The notes beneath the pieces are model-generated. The model was not told the DNA's origin and made no database searches. It saw only the letters and a list, made by a program, of their open reading frames with translations. From assembly GCA_018238155.1 (NCBI GenBank), contig JABCTZ010000007.1, positions 62,001-126,000 of the forward strand: DNA of 64,000 nt, read 5' to 3'. Positions within the stretch are counted from its first letter, which is position 1. Every line of letters starts with the position of its first letter. The stretch comes from Candidatus Heimdallarchaeota archaeon (GTDB taxonomy: Archaea; Asgardarchaeota; Heimdallarchaeia; JABLTI01). The position numbers were made by a program, and so were the translations under genes. Positions 45,234 to 53,822 of this stretch are shown here, piece after piece.

Positions 45234-47120
45234 TTGCGAATTTTAACTGTGCATTCAGATTTCATTGAATTTGAACCAAAAAAGAAAGCGCTAAAAGCAG
45301 CCGAAGAAATTGAGAAGAAACTCAAGAGAGTAGAAGAATGTTTAGTAGTCTTCTCTTCGGTGGAAAAAGGTGATGAAGATCATTTCGAAAATGTTGCTGA
45401 AAAGGCAGTCATTGAAGTTGAATCAATAACTGAACAACTTGGAATAAAGAATGTTGTTCTTTATCCATGGGTCCATATTTCAAATACTCCCTCAAGACCA
45501 GATGTTGCTTTACGTGTGTTGAAAATCATGGAAGCATCTCTAAAAGAGAAAGGTTTCACTATAACTCGTGCTCCATTTGGTTGGTACAAAGCATTTAACA
45601 TAAAATGTAAAGGACATCCACTTTCTGAGTTATCACGTTCTATAATTGCTGATGGTGTTCTTGTAAAGAAAGCAGATGGCTCCCAAATTGAGAGCGAAGC
45701 ATTAAAAGCTGAAGAGGAATCAAAACACGAATTCTTCATTATGGATCCAGATGGCACACTAACACCTGTAAAAGAATATAAGTTTGGCAATAACAAGAAA
45801 TTAGAAAAATTTGCCAAATATGAAACTGATAAGCTCCGTGCTTCTGAGACTCCTCCACCACATGCACTGTTAATGAGAAAATTAGCTTTGGTGGATTATG
45901 AACCTGGAAGCGATGCGGGTAATTTTCGCTGGTATCCAAAAGGGTGGATGGTAAAATATCTCATAGAGGAATTTGTGAAGAATAAAACTATTGAATATGG
46001 TGGCATGCCCATCGAAAGTCCAATTATGTATAGTTATACTCATCCAGCAATTGAGAAATATATGCATAGATTTCCTGCAAGACAATATATGCTAAAATCG
46101 GGAACTGACAATTACTTCCTTCGTTTTGCTGCGTGCTTTGGACAATTTCTAATGAGTGCAGATGCAATAATGTCCTACAATAATCTTCCAATCAAATTAT
46201 TTGAAATGAGCCATTATTCCTTTAGAAGGGAACAAAGAGGAGAATTAGCTGCTTTAAGAAGATTGCGAACTTTCACTATGCCAGATATGCATACCATTGC
46301 TAAAGATCTCAAATCTGCTCAAAAATACTTTAGAGAACAGTTTGATCTTTCGATGGAAACACTAGATGCTTTCGAGTTAGAATATGAATCAGCATTTCGT
46401 TCACAAAAAGATTTCTTTGAGAAAAACAAGAAATGGTTCCAAGAAATGGTTAAAGCTCGAAATAAACCCGCTCTAATTGAAACCTATGAGAAAATGTATG
46501 CTTATTTCATTTGCAAGTTTGAATTTAATTTCGTGGATAATCAAAATAAAGCTTCAGCTTTAAGCACCGTGCAAATAGACATTGAAAATGCAGAACGTTT
46601 TGACATAAGTTACATTGACAAGAATAACGAACCACAAAGACCACTTATCTTACATACAAGTATATCTGGAGCCATTGAAAGAATAGTTTATGCTATTCTT
46701 GAAAAAGCTTATACTGAACAAATTCAAGGAAAAGCTCCTATGTTTCCAGTTTGGTTATCACCAACCCAGGTGCGACTATTACCTGTAAATGAAGATTTCA
46801 TTTCTCATTGTAAGAAACTCGCTAAAAAATTCCAAAAGGAAAACATCAGAATTGACATCGACGATCGTTCAGAACGTGTAGGTAAAAAGATACGTGCTGC
46901 CGAGAAAGAATGGATCCCTTACATAATTGTAGTTGGCGAAAAAGAGCTTGAATCAAAAAATTACAATGTTCGTGTACGAGAAGAAGAAAGAAAAGAAATA
47001 CCAATGACTGAAAAAGAATTAATCAAACGAATAAAGCTTGAAGTTAAAGGTTTACCGTATGTCCCCTTAACTTTACCAATGCTAATGTCATTGAGACCAA
47101 TCTTTTCACAAGTGAATTAA
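45234..47120 (+). CDS. thrS: Threonyl-tRNA synthetase, archaeal type
   Basis: A 628-residue class II synthetase. The first 140 residues are the archaeal ThrRS editing domain, related to D-aminoacyl-tRNA deacylase (MRILTVHSDFIEFEP...; VVLYPWVHISNTPSRPD), which removes Ser from tRNA-Thr. The catalytic domain has GGMPIESPIMYSY, the RFAACFGQFLMSA region, HYSFRREQRGE and IHTSISGAIERIVYAI-like motif 3 (in HTSISGAIER). The anticodon-binding domain (FPVWLSPTQVRLLPV) is at the end. It charges tRNA-Thr. TTG start after AGGTG; terminator follows. Confidence 0.95.
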   Translation: MRILTVHSDFIEFEPKKKALKAAEEIEKKLKRVEECLVVFSSVEKGDEDHFENVAEKAVIEVESITEQLGIKNVVLYPWVHISNTPSRPDVALRVLKIMEASLKEKGFTITRAPFGWYKAFNIKCKGHPLSELSRSIIADGVLVKKADGSQIESEALKAEEESKHEFFIMDPDGTLTPVKEYKFGNNKKLEKFAKYETDKLRASETPPPHALLMRKLALVDYEPGSDAGNFRWYPKGWMVKYLIEEFVKNKTIEYGGMPIESPIMYSYTHPAIEKYMHRFPARQYMLKSGTDNYFLRFAACFGQFLMSADAIMSYNNLPIKLFEMSHYSFRREQRGELAALRRLRTFTMPDMHTIAKDLKSAQKYFREQFDLSMETLDAFELEYESAFRSQKDFFEKNKKWFQEMVKARNKPALIETYEKMYAYFICKFEFNFVDNQNKASALSTVQIDIENAERFDISYIDKNNEPQRPLILHTSISGAIERIVYAILEKAYTEQIQGKAPMFPVWLSPTQVRLLPVNEDFISHCKKLAKKFQKENIRIDIDDRSERVGKKIRAAEKEWIPYIIVVGEKELESKNYNVRVREEERKEIPMTEKELIKRIKLEVKGLPYVPLTLPMLMSLRPIFSQVN

Positions 47121-47126
47121 AAAAAT

Positions 47127-47186
47127 AAACAGTTATCCATCTTGAGAGTTACTAAATGGGTAAACTGTTTTTCATCATTTTTTATT
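47127..47186 (+). terminator. Hairpin terminator after thrS
   Basis: AAACAGTTATCC (47127-47138) pairs with GGGTAAACTGTTT (47158-47170), with one bulged A, and runs into TTCATCATTTTTT. It starts 7 bases after the ThrRS stop and is a plausible Rho-like-independent stop for archaeal transcription. Confidence 0.55.
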
Positions 47187-47255
47187 ATAGAAAATGAATA
47201 AATAGTACTTTTATTTCACTAAAGGATTATAGTAGTAATACACTAGAGGAATTCG

Positions 47256-47891
47256 ATGTCACTATCAAATGGAATATTAATTGCTTTGGAAGGAATTGAT
47301 GGAACAGGAAAAACATCAATAATAGCTGTACTCCAAAAACGTTTAACAGATGATGGATTTAGTGTTGTCACTTTTAAAGAACCAACCAATGAAACGGTAG
47401 CCGGAAAAAAAATACGTAATAGCTACATTGCTGGTCGTGTGTCTCTAGAAGAAGAATTACAATGGTTCATTGATGATAGAGAATGGGATGTGAAAGAAAG
47501 AATTTTGCCATCTTTAGTGGAGAAAAAAATCGTTCTAATGGATCGCTATTTCTTTTCAACAGCTTGTTATCAAGGTGCACGGATGAATGATGATTGGAGT
47601 AGCATTCTGAAAACAAATAGAGCAAAGTTTCCAGAACCGGATCTTACAATAATTATTGATGTTGATCCCGGGATAGCACAACAACGGATAGTAAAAGATC
47701 GACAGAAAAGCAACACCTTTGAAGAGTTGGATTATCAAAGAAATGTCCGACAACTATTTATGGAAATAATAAAAAAAGATCCTATTGGCATTTTTCTACT
47801 AGTAGATGGTGAAGCTCCTCTAATAGAGATAATTGATAATCTCTATCTAAGAATTAAATTATTCATTAAAGAAAAAGAAATTGAAAAGTAA
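47256..47891 (+). CDS. tmk: Thymidylate kinase
   Basis: A 211-residue P-loop nucleotide kinase. Walker A is EGIDGTGKTS (12-21), the DR motif is MDRYFFSTACYQG (about 95-107) and the lid region has the Arg-rich RIVKDRQK. dTMP plus ATP gives dTDP. ATG start after GAGG. Convergent with the DUF2110 gene; a hairpin overlaps its stop. Confidence 0.92.
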   Translation: MSLSNGILIALEGIDGTGKTSIIAVLQKRLTDDGFSVVTFKEPTNETVAGKKIRNSYIAGRVSLEEELQWFIDDREWDVKERILPSLVEKKIVLMDRYFFSTACYQGARMNDDWSSILKTNRAKFPEPDLTIIIDVDPGIAQQRIVKDRQKSNTFEELDYQRNVRQLFMEIIKKDPIGIFLLVDGEAPLIEIIDNLYLRIKLFIKEKEIEK

Positions 47892-47907
47892 TTAATGATA
47901 CTTTTCA
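47882..47907. terminator. Hairpin between convergent tmk and DUF2110 genes
   Basis: TGAAAAGTA (47882-47890) pairs perfectly with TACTTTTCA (47899-47907) around an 8-base loop, overlapping the tmk stop. It is well placed to terminate the plus-strand unit and, read from the other strand, the DUF2110 gene. Confidence 0.45.
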
Positions 47908-47913
47908 TCAAAA

Positions 47914-48681
47914 TTAATCTTTTAGTGCTTTATTTATCTGTGCGGGTGAGAATATCTCAAATTTAGCTTTTGGTAGTATTTTCCCAATTCTTGGTATCAA
48001 ACCCTTAGCATTAGTATTGAATTTACACGTAAGAACATTTTCCATCCACCCCACAGTTTCGATTTCTATAATATCGTTGTGGTGCTTCGTATCTTTGAGA
48101 ACATCTTGTACTGTCTCTTTTGATGTTCCTAAAACAAACAATTTTTCAAGACCATCATCTATCCAGCGTTGAAAGGTTTCAGCTTGAGTATCTGATAAGC
48201 GTCCTTCAATTTTCTTGGTACCAATACTTACCTTTTCTAAAATGACTTCTAGAGGGAAATTGTTTATTAATCCAAATAAATCTATTAACTTTCTAACAGG
48301 GATTTTTTTATCATCAACTAATTGCTTTCTTAAAATAAAAAGGGGAATTAATACATCAATCTGATATGGACTTTTAATTCCTATATCTACAAAAAGACCA
48401 AAACCTACTTTGCCACTTGAACAAATATAGCCTTTTATAATATCGCCTTCTTTCAATTCACCAAATTTTTTGCTCTCACCAAAAAGAGAAGCAATATAAT
48501 TGCTTGCAGCAATTTCATCTTCACCTTCTAAAACAATGGTAATAAACCCATCATCGTCTAGAATGTTAGATGTGATTGTTACGTTCAAATCTTTAGTTTG
48601 TTCTTCTATCTCTCTTTGAATATGGCTAAAAACTCTTTTTTTGCTTGAATAAATTTTTGTCATTAATTTCAATTTTTTCAT
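47914..48681 (-). CDS. DUF2110 family archaeal protein
   Basis: A 255-residue protein of the archaeal DUF2110 group. Residues about 76-130 resemble an S1/OB-type strand set (GDIIKGYICSSGKVGFGLFVDIGI), which hints at RNA binding. ALPRIGKILPKAK-like basic helices occur near the end. In many archaea the gene sits next to tfe, as here (93 bases upstream), so a transcription- or RNA-linked role is likely. Start ATG after GAAGGAATAATAA. Function not established. Confidence 0.8.
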   Translation of the reverse strand: MKKLKLMTKIYSSKKRVFSHIQREIEEQTKDLNVTITSNILDDDGFITIVLEGEDEIAASNYIASLFGESKKFGELKEGDIIKGYICSSGKVGFGLFVDIGIKSPYQIDVLIPLFILRKQLVDDKKIPVRKLIDLFGLINNFPLEVILEKVSIGTKKIEGRLSDTQAETFQRWIDDGLEKLFVLGTSKETVQDVLKDTKHHNDIIEIETVGWMENVLTCKFNTNAKGLIPRIGKILPKAKFEIFSPAQINKALKD

Positions 48682-48774
48682 TTATTATTCCTTCAGTCAT
48701 TAAATCGTGATTGTCAAAATTCACCTTTCTTATAAAAATAAAAAAGAAAAAGGATGAATAGTTAATCTTTTTCA

Positions 48775-49440
48775 TTAATCAGAACCAAGAAGAGATTCAC
48801 TGTCAATGGTTGCTGCTACTTTACCTGTAGCAATGATTTGACCTAAATCATCTTTTGCACCAGTATCTAGATGATCAATATCTACACCAGACTCCATAAG
48901 AGATTTGTATAATTCGTCAACTTTCTTACTTAGTTTTTCGATAATTTCTTCATTGTTAAATGCTTTCAATTCATTACTACATTCGGGGCATTTGAAATTA
49001 TTCTCCATAGCTTCATCGAAAATATATCTTGGACAATAATCTTGATCACATTTAAAGAAATGGAATCTTTTTTCATAATCTAATCGGGCTTTGAGTTTTC
49101 TGTAAACAGTTTTTTTGCGATTGATAACTAATTCTTCAACTCTATTGGGTTTAAGGCGCCAAAAATAGATGAACCAGCCAGTGCTTTTATCTCTAATTCG
49201 TCTGAATTCTGCCAAACGAGCATCGTATAATCTATAGAGAATTTTACGAACCGCATTGAGTTTCATTTCTGCTCCAGCAGCAATTGCTTCGTCAGTTGTT
49301 TCTTCTTTTGGGTTAAGTAACCCGGCAACTTTAATTGCATCATCTCCACCAATCTCTCTTACAACAGATTCAAGAAGATTATAATCGGAGTCTTGAGTAG
49401 GCATTCTAGAAATCATTTCCTTTAGTAGCAAATATGACAT
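48775..49440 (-). CDS. tfe: Transcription factor E (TFIIE-alpha homologue)
   Basis: A 221-residue protein. The N-terminal extended winged helix (about 10-105) contains VAGLLNPKEETTDEAIAAG and NAVRKILYRLYDARLAEFRR, typical of TFE. WFIYFWRLKPNRVEELV follows. A zinc ribbon with CDQDYC and CPEC lies at about 129-155, then a coiled C-terminus. TFE stabilises the open promoter complex with TBP, TFB and RNA polymerase. The neighbouring DUF2110 and DHS genes are on the same strand. Confidence 0.95.
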   Translation of the reverse strand: MSYLLLKEMISRMPTQDSDYNLLESVVREIGGDDAIKVAGLLNPKEETTDEAIAAGAEMKLNAVRKILYRLYDARLAEFRRIRDKSTGWFIYFWRLKPNRVEELVINRKKTVYRKLKARLDYEKRFHFFKCDQDYCPRYIFDEAMENNFKCPECSNELKAFNNEEIIEKLSKKVDELYKSLMESGVDIDHLDTGAKDDLGQIIATGKVAATIDSESLLGSD

Positions 49441-49597
49441 ATGATGCGCATGGATATTCCAAAAGGGAAATCAAAGATGTAATAAATCTTTGGGCACATT
49501 CTTTATTCTTATGTATATATATTGTCCTTTATAGTATTTGATTTTTTCTTTCCTTTCAACCATTTTTGAACCTTTTACTAAAATTTAGGCGCATTCT

Positions 49598-50551
49598 TTA
49601 GAGTAAAGAGGCAACTAATAAAGGTAAAGCAATTATTGCATCGGAAATAATGTTAGCTGTTTTAGCTTTTTCATCAACTTTTCCCCAAGAAACACCTTCG
49701 CTAATAGATGCACCACTAACACCACCATGCTCAGGACGATCCATAGTAATTTGGACTGCATAATCTAAGGCTTTGCCGGCAACTTGAGCTGCAAGAGCTA
49801 GGAAATGCTTTGGTACACCACCACCAACAATGAGTGCACCGACTTTAGTATTGTCCTCATCATTTTTCCATGTAAAGTCAAGAAGATCACCTTGGTCAAG
49901 TGAAGGATTAACTTTTAGCTTATGTAGCTGAGAGAACATCCAAATCTGAAATCCTAAAATACTGTCGGGTAAAGATGGGCAAAAAATAGGAATGCCTCGG
50001 TCTGCTGCTAATTTGGGAATACATTTAACGGTCATTTTTTTACCAAGTTCATTAATAAATTTGGAAGAAGACATTGTCTCTTGAGGGAGTTCAGGAAATA
50101 ATGCTTGAAGACCATCTTCCAATACTCTATAACCTTTCGTAGGAACAACGACATTATAGATTCGATTAAGCTCTTCTTTCTGTAATTCATAGTCCGGAAC
50201 TTGTAAAGGGGCATGGAAATGAGCTTCGCCAAAAGCTTCGATTAAATCATGAGTAAGCATCGCACCAGTAACAATTAAGCCATCGACTAAATTGTTCTCG
50301 AGTAAAGCATAAATGACTTTTTTAAGACCACCCGGAATAAGTGCACCAGCAAGAGTAGCAAATTTAATACATTCTTTATCATCAATCATTGCTTTCATTA
50401 CATGATGAGCCTTAGCAAGTTCTTTACCATTGAAACCTGTTTTTTGATATTCAACGAATAAATCGGTTATGGTCATTCCTTTCCATATTTCAGCATGCTT
50501 AACTTTTTTCAACTTCTTAGCTTTTTTTGGCAAATTACATTCCGTCTCCAA
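49598..50551 (-). CDS. dys: Deoxyhypusine synthase
   Basis: A 317-residue enzyme. N-terminal VKHAEIWKGMTITDLFVEYQ, then TGAMLTHDLIEAFG and ILGFQIWMFSQLHK. The NAD-binding stretch GALIVGGGVPKHF and the catalytic lysine region GVSWGKV (human SWGKI) are intact. It transfers the aminobutyl group of spermidine to a lysine of aIF5A, the first step of hypusine formation. Length fits archaeal DHS. The 150 bases upstream of it and the tRNA are otherwise empty. Confidence 0.92.
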   Translation of the reverse strand: METECNLPKKAKKLKKVKHAEIWKGMTITDLFVEYQKTGFNGKELAKAHHVMKAMIDDKECIKFATLAGALIPGGLKKVIYALLENNLVDGLIVTGAMLTHDLIEAFGEAHFHAPLQVPDYELQKEELNRIYNVVVPTKGYRVLEDGLQALFPELPQETMSSSKFINELGKKMTVKCIPKLAADRGIPIFCPSLPDSILGFQIWMFSQLHKLKVNPSLDQGDLLDFTWKNDEDNTKVGALIVGGGVPKHFLALAAQVAGKALDYAVQITMDRPEHGGVSGASISEGVSWGKVDEKAKTANIISDAIIALPLLVASLL

Positions 50552-50777
50552 GTTAAAAACAGAAAAGTATGTGTTTAATAAGATTATTATTATGAAAACA
50601 AAATTTATTCATTAACAACCAAAACTGAAGATACACTAACACATGGTTTCTTCATATACGTTATATTCTTACCTCTTATTATTTTGGCAAAAAGGAAAAA
50701 GAGTAAATAGTTCTTCACTCATTTTTCCCCGCAGAGATTATTTTTAGCTAAAAGGAATATGCAATATTTGCCGTTAT

Positions 50778-50790
50778 CTTTAATAATAAG
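50778..50790 (+). promoter_or_regulatory. Possible TATA element of the tRNA-Cys gene
   Basis: CTTTAATAATAAG lies 34-46 bases upstream of the first tRNA base, the distance range for an archaeal TATA box when transcription starts a few bases before the tRNA. It is one AT-rich string among several, so the assignment is weak. Confidence 0.3.
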
Positions 50791-50823
50791 ATATGAAGAG
50801 AAATAAATAACGTAAACACCCTT

Positions 50824-50955
50824 GCACAGGTAGTCTAGCGGCCAGGCGAGGGATTGCAAACGGATGCAAAAGTTTTGCACCGACAACTATCCCTTTTACG
50901 TGAGCCAAATTTAGCTGTTGCTATTTTTGCACGAATTCAAATCTCGCCCTGTGCT
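50824..50955 (+). tRNA. tRNA-Cys (GCA) with two introns
   Basis: After removing two introns the gene folds as a full cloverleaf. Acceptor GCACAGG (50824-50830) pairs CCTGTGC (50948-50954); D-stem GTCT/AGGC; anticodon stem AGGGA (50849-50853)/TCCCT (50890-50894) with loop TTGCAAA, anticodon GCA (50856-50858); variable TTTAC; T-stem GTGAG (50900-50904)/CTCGC (50943-50947) with loop TTCAAAT. The discriminator is U (50955), the tRNA-Cys identity base, and CCA is encoded (50956-50958). Intron 1, 50860-50888, is in the canonical 37/38 position. Intron 2, 50905-50935, lies between positions 53 and 54 in the T-arm. Both exon-intron borders fit bulge-helix-bulge folds. Confidence 0.92.
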
Positions 50956-50958
50956 CCA

Positions 50959-51373
50959 TTTTTCTTTTACTCCTTGACATTTCTCACTAGTCATCCATGA
51001 TTTTGCTTACTTTGATTGCTTCCTCTTCTAATTTATCGATTTGATGTTGTCAAAATCGAAATTTCACTAATGGCTTAAAAAAAAGAAGTGAAAATGAAAT
51101 TAGATTCTTATTCTCGTAGGATTTTGTTTTTTATGCTTTTTCAATTCCTCGATATCATTCGTCATATTTCTAATGGTTTCTTTCAATTGCTCTATCTCTC
51201 AATAGAATTGAATAATTAGCTCATCACGACTGTACTGACTTGCTAGAATTTTTCCAAGTTATTCTTCATTTTTCATTTCATGTATCTCCATGAAACAGCT
51301 CTCAAATTAAACTAAAAAACTCCTTGAATTTTTTAAGAAAGAAAAAAATGAAAGAAATATAAAGCGTCTAACT
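50959..51373. other. Gap holding a decayed minus-strand ORF
   Basis: 415 bases between the tRNA and the next gene. The left part is T-rich and probably terminates tRNA transcription (ATTTTTCTTTT directly after CCA). The centre, 51100-51291, holds a minus-strand frame with two in-frame stops described separately. No intact gene. Confidence 0.5.
51100..51291 (-). pseudogene. Broken small coiled-coil gene with two in-frame stops
   Basis: Reading the minus strand from ATG at 51289-51291 gives MEIHEMKNEE, then TAA, LGKILASQYSRDELIIQFY, then TGA, then EIEQLKETIRNMTNDIEELK and a basic end, all in one frame, before a final TAA at 51100. The codon content and the EIEQL...DIEEL heptads look like genuine coding sequence, so a small gene appears to have decayed. 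Chance coincidence is the alternative. Confidence 0.45.
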
Positions 51374-52102
51374 TTATATGTCCTCTAAATCAAGTACAAA
51401 AATTGCAATTAACTCAGACAAAACCATAATTTTTTGCCACAAAGGAACAGTAAGTACTAACCCTGTTAGTCCTATCGTTTTATCTAAAATAAACAAAATT
51501 CCTACTAGTATCACTAATGAGAAAACAACAACAACGATAAGAACATCAAAGTAAAAACCTGCTGGTTTCTTTTCAAACTTCAAATCATGTTTCCGAGTAA
51601 ACCGTAGTAATTGTTGAACAAAGTTTACTATGGCAAAACTGAACACAAAAAGGAATGCACCAATAACATGATAGAGAGATAATGTTGGATGATCGCCTGG
51701 GATTGTTACTAATGCTGTTCCAATAGAAACTAGAACGTAAAGGCAACCTTTCAGCTTGTTATAACGAAGAACGGGTCGTATGAAATAGAAAATTGCTATC
51801 ATTAAATTCATGAATGATAATATGCTGAAACCCGTGGTCATGATTATCCTAGAAGTTGTGTTGATATTATCAAGATCAAAACTTCTGATGTTGCCTAATG
51901 CGCTTATATACTCATTAACGAATTCATAACTTTCAGCATAGTAAATCCAAGCAAGCCCGAGTGTAATAATGATAACTGGGACTGTTAACCAAATGATTAA
52001 TCGAACGACTTTTTGTGATTTTATTATTTTGTTATCAATCATAGCAGCGCGAGCTTCTGTTGCATCAATCATAGATATCACGAAGTAATTATGGACTCTC
52101 AT
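51374..52102 (-). CDS. Six-helix membrane protein (DUF998-like)
   Basis: A 242-residue polytopic membrane protein with about six hydrophobic helices. Between helix 1 and 2 is YISALGNIRSF, and PGDHPTLSLYHVIGA occurs between helices 4 and 5. These short conserved-looking blocks recall the DUF998/FRAG1-type families, in which an Asp/His motif faces the membrane surface. Function unknown. The true start may be MIDNKIIKS at about residue 21, as the first 20 residues are not membrane-like. Transcribed alone on the minus strand. Confidence 0.7.
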   Translation of the reverse strand: MRVHNYFVISMIDATEARAAMIDNKIIKSQKVVRLIIWLTVPVIIITLGLAWIYYAESYEFVNEYISALGNIRSFDLDNINTTSRIIMTTGFSILSFMNLMIAIFYFIRPVLRYNKLKGCLYVLVSIGTALVTIPGDHPTLSLYHVIGAFLFVFSFAIVNFVQQLLRFTRKHDLKFEKKPAGFYFDVLIVVVVFSLVILVGILFILDKTIGLTGLVLTVPLWQKIMVLSELIAIFVLDLEDI

Positions 52103-52318
52103 CTTATTTAACCATTAACATTCAAAACAAAGTAGATACAAAATGGGAAAAAAATAAGAAGATTACACAAAGAGCTCGTTTCGAATGAAGAAAAACTTCT
52201 GAAAGTAAAGAGGTAAAATCCATGATGAGAGGTTTATTAGTTGGTTTTCTCTTATTGAAATATTGTTATACAAAATATTTAGAAAGGGAAAGAACAAAAA
52301 ATATCTTGGTGTAGAACA

Positions 52319-52816
52319 TTGTCTTTTGAAGAACGTTTACAAGAATTAGCCACAGAAATCCTTAACGAATTCACTACTCGTGGATTGACCCTTTCTATTG
52401 CAGAGAGCTGTACAGGAGGTTTAGCAACCTCCCTTCTGACTGATTTAGATGGCTCATCAGAAATTTTATCCTTTAGTATAGTTACTTATTCAACAGATGC
52501 AAAAGAAGAATTTCTAGGACTTCCTTCATACATTATTTCTGATTTTGGTTCTATTTCAATAGAATGCGCTAAGCTAATGGCTGAAGGTTTACTTAGTTAT
52601 GAAGTTGATGTTGGTCTTTCTACTACAGGAGTAATTGGTGAATCTTTCGAAGATAAATTAAAAGGCACTGCTTTTATCGCAATAGCTATTTCAGGTCATG
52701 AAACCTATGCAAAGGAATTAACTTTGGATCCTAAACAAACGCGCATTCAATTAAAACAAGAGATAGTGAAAATACTCTTTGAAGCAACATTACAAGCGAT
52801 CAATCTAACCTTCTGA
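52319..52816 (+). CDS. pncC: CinA C-terminal-type nicotinamide-nucleotide amidohydrolase
   Basis: A 165-residue stand-alone CinA-C domain. Signature residues are IAESCTGGLATSLLTDLDGSS (27-47), VTYSTDAKEEFLGLP (56-70) and the LSTTGVIGES block. The PncC enzyme deamidates nicotinamide mononucleotide, recycling the NAD breakdown product. TTG start after GGTG; convergent to the rbkR gene. A T-run follows its stop. Confidence 0.88.
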   Translation: MSFEERLQELATEILNEFTTRGLTLSIAESCTGGLATSLLTDLDGSSEILSFSIVTYSTDAKEEFLGLPSYIISDFGSISIECAKLMAEGLLSYEVDVGLSTTGVIGESFEDKLKGTAFIAIAISGHETYAKELTLDPKQTRIQLKQEIVKILFEATLQAINLTF

Positions 52817-52853
52817 TTTTTTAAAAAAAATGATCGAATATTTCTACTTTTCT

Positions 52854-53597
52854 TTATTGTAGAAATACTTCAATTTTGAGCATCTTGCCGTCAGGTAACG
52901 TTTTTGTTCCTTCTTCTGCTAATTTTTCCCGCATATATATGGGCGCAATAGCTTCAAGAATGTCTTTGTTGTGATGTGTTCTACTTGGAATTATGATTGC
53001 TCCCATCGTTCCATCCTCAAATCGAGCTTTGTAACACATAACATCACCAAAATATCTACCCTTCTTTTCAAAACCATGAATAATATAGGGTTCAGATTGC
53101 CTTATTTGAGCGACTTTTTTCAAATCATCAACATTGAGTATTCGTAAATTAATTGTTCCCGGATAAGGGAGAAACCCTAATGTTTCCTCAAATTGTTTTG
53201 TATATTCCTCTTGCATAATATACCATGCTCCTTCTCCTAAACCGTTTTCAATTACACCATAAATTGTAGTTGAGCGTTTTTGCGAGTAAAGAGCCTTTGT
53301 AATCATAATACTGAGATTTTCTAAAAGTTCTTTTCCTAATTTAGTAATATGTACTGCTTGACCTCTTGATGTCCGTGAACGTTCGATGAGATGATTTTTT
53401 TCTAACTCAACAAGATATCTTGCAGCCGTCTGTTGAGATACACCTAAATATTTACCTAATTCACTACTAGTGATATCAATAGGATTGCTCAATGCTCCAT
53501 AAATGCCTAGCTTTAGGACCACTGCTAATTGTTTGCTATCAAAATCAACACTACTACCAAAAAAGAAGCTTTTCTTCTCTTGAGATTTTTTTGCCAT
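52854..53597 (-). CDS. rbkR: RbkR: HTH regulator fused to CTP-dependent riboflavin kinase
   Basis: A 247-residue fusion. Residues about 20-95 are a winged helix (SSELGKYLGVSQQTAARYLVELEKNHLIERS). Residues about 105-245 are the archaeal DUF120 riboflavin kinase: VIENGLGEGAWYIMQEEYTKQFEETLGFLPYPGTINLR, later GRYFGDVMCYKA and IIIPSRTHHNKDILEAIAP. It makes FMN from riboflavin with CTP and, as a regulator, senses the vitamin state. ATG start after GGAAGGAT. Three copies of a CTCA-N4-TGAG-like palindrome lie upstream. Confidence 0.93.
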   Translation of the reverse strand: MAKKSQEKKSFFFGSSVDFDSKQLAVVLKLGIYGALSNPIDITSSELGKYLGVSQQTAARYLVELEKNHLIERSRTSRGQAVHITKLGKELLENLSIMITKALYSQKRSTTIYGVIENGLGEGAWYIMQEEYTKQFEETLGFLPYPGTINLRILNVDDLKKVAQIRQSEPYIIHGFEKKGRYFGDVMCYKARFEDGTMGAIIIPSRTHHNKDILEAIAPIYMREKLAEEGTKTLPDGKMLKIEVFLQ

Positions 53598-53639
53598 TAA
53601 CTATCCTTCCTTCAATCCTGTTTTGGATTTTAATAACTA

Positions 53640-53730
53640 TTACTCAAATTTGAGTAAATGGAGGTTGAACTCTTTTCTTAAAAAGATATTTGTACATACT
53701 CAATTTTCTCCTTCCCTACTCATTTTTGAG
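53640..53730 (-). promoter_or_regulatory. Palindromic operator candidates upstream of rbkR
   Basis: TTACTCAAATTTGAGTAA (53640-53657) is a perfect 18-bp palindrome 43 bases upstream of the rbkR start. CTCATTTTTGAG at 53719-53730 repeats its core, and a weaker CTCAATTTTCTC is at 53699-53710. RbkR proteins are known to bind palindromes to control riboflavin genes in archaea, so these are good candidate sites for autoregulation; binding is inferred. Confidence 0.55.
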
Positions 53731-53822
53731 AGCTTATTTTTCATTATACATCAAGTTAAAACAGAAAAAAAGTGGATAATGGGTCCCTTTTATGAGGTTC
53801 CCATGTTTGTGTTAATTAGAGC

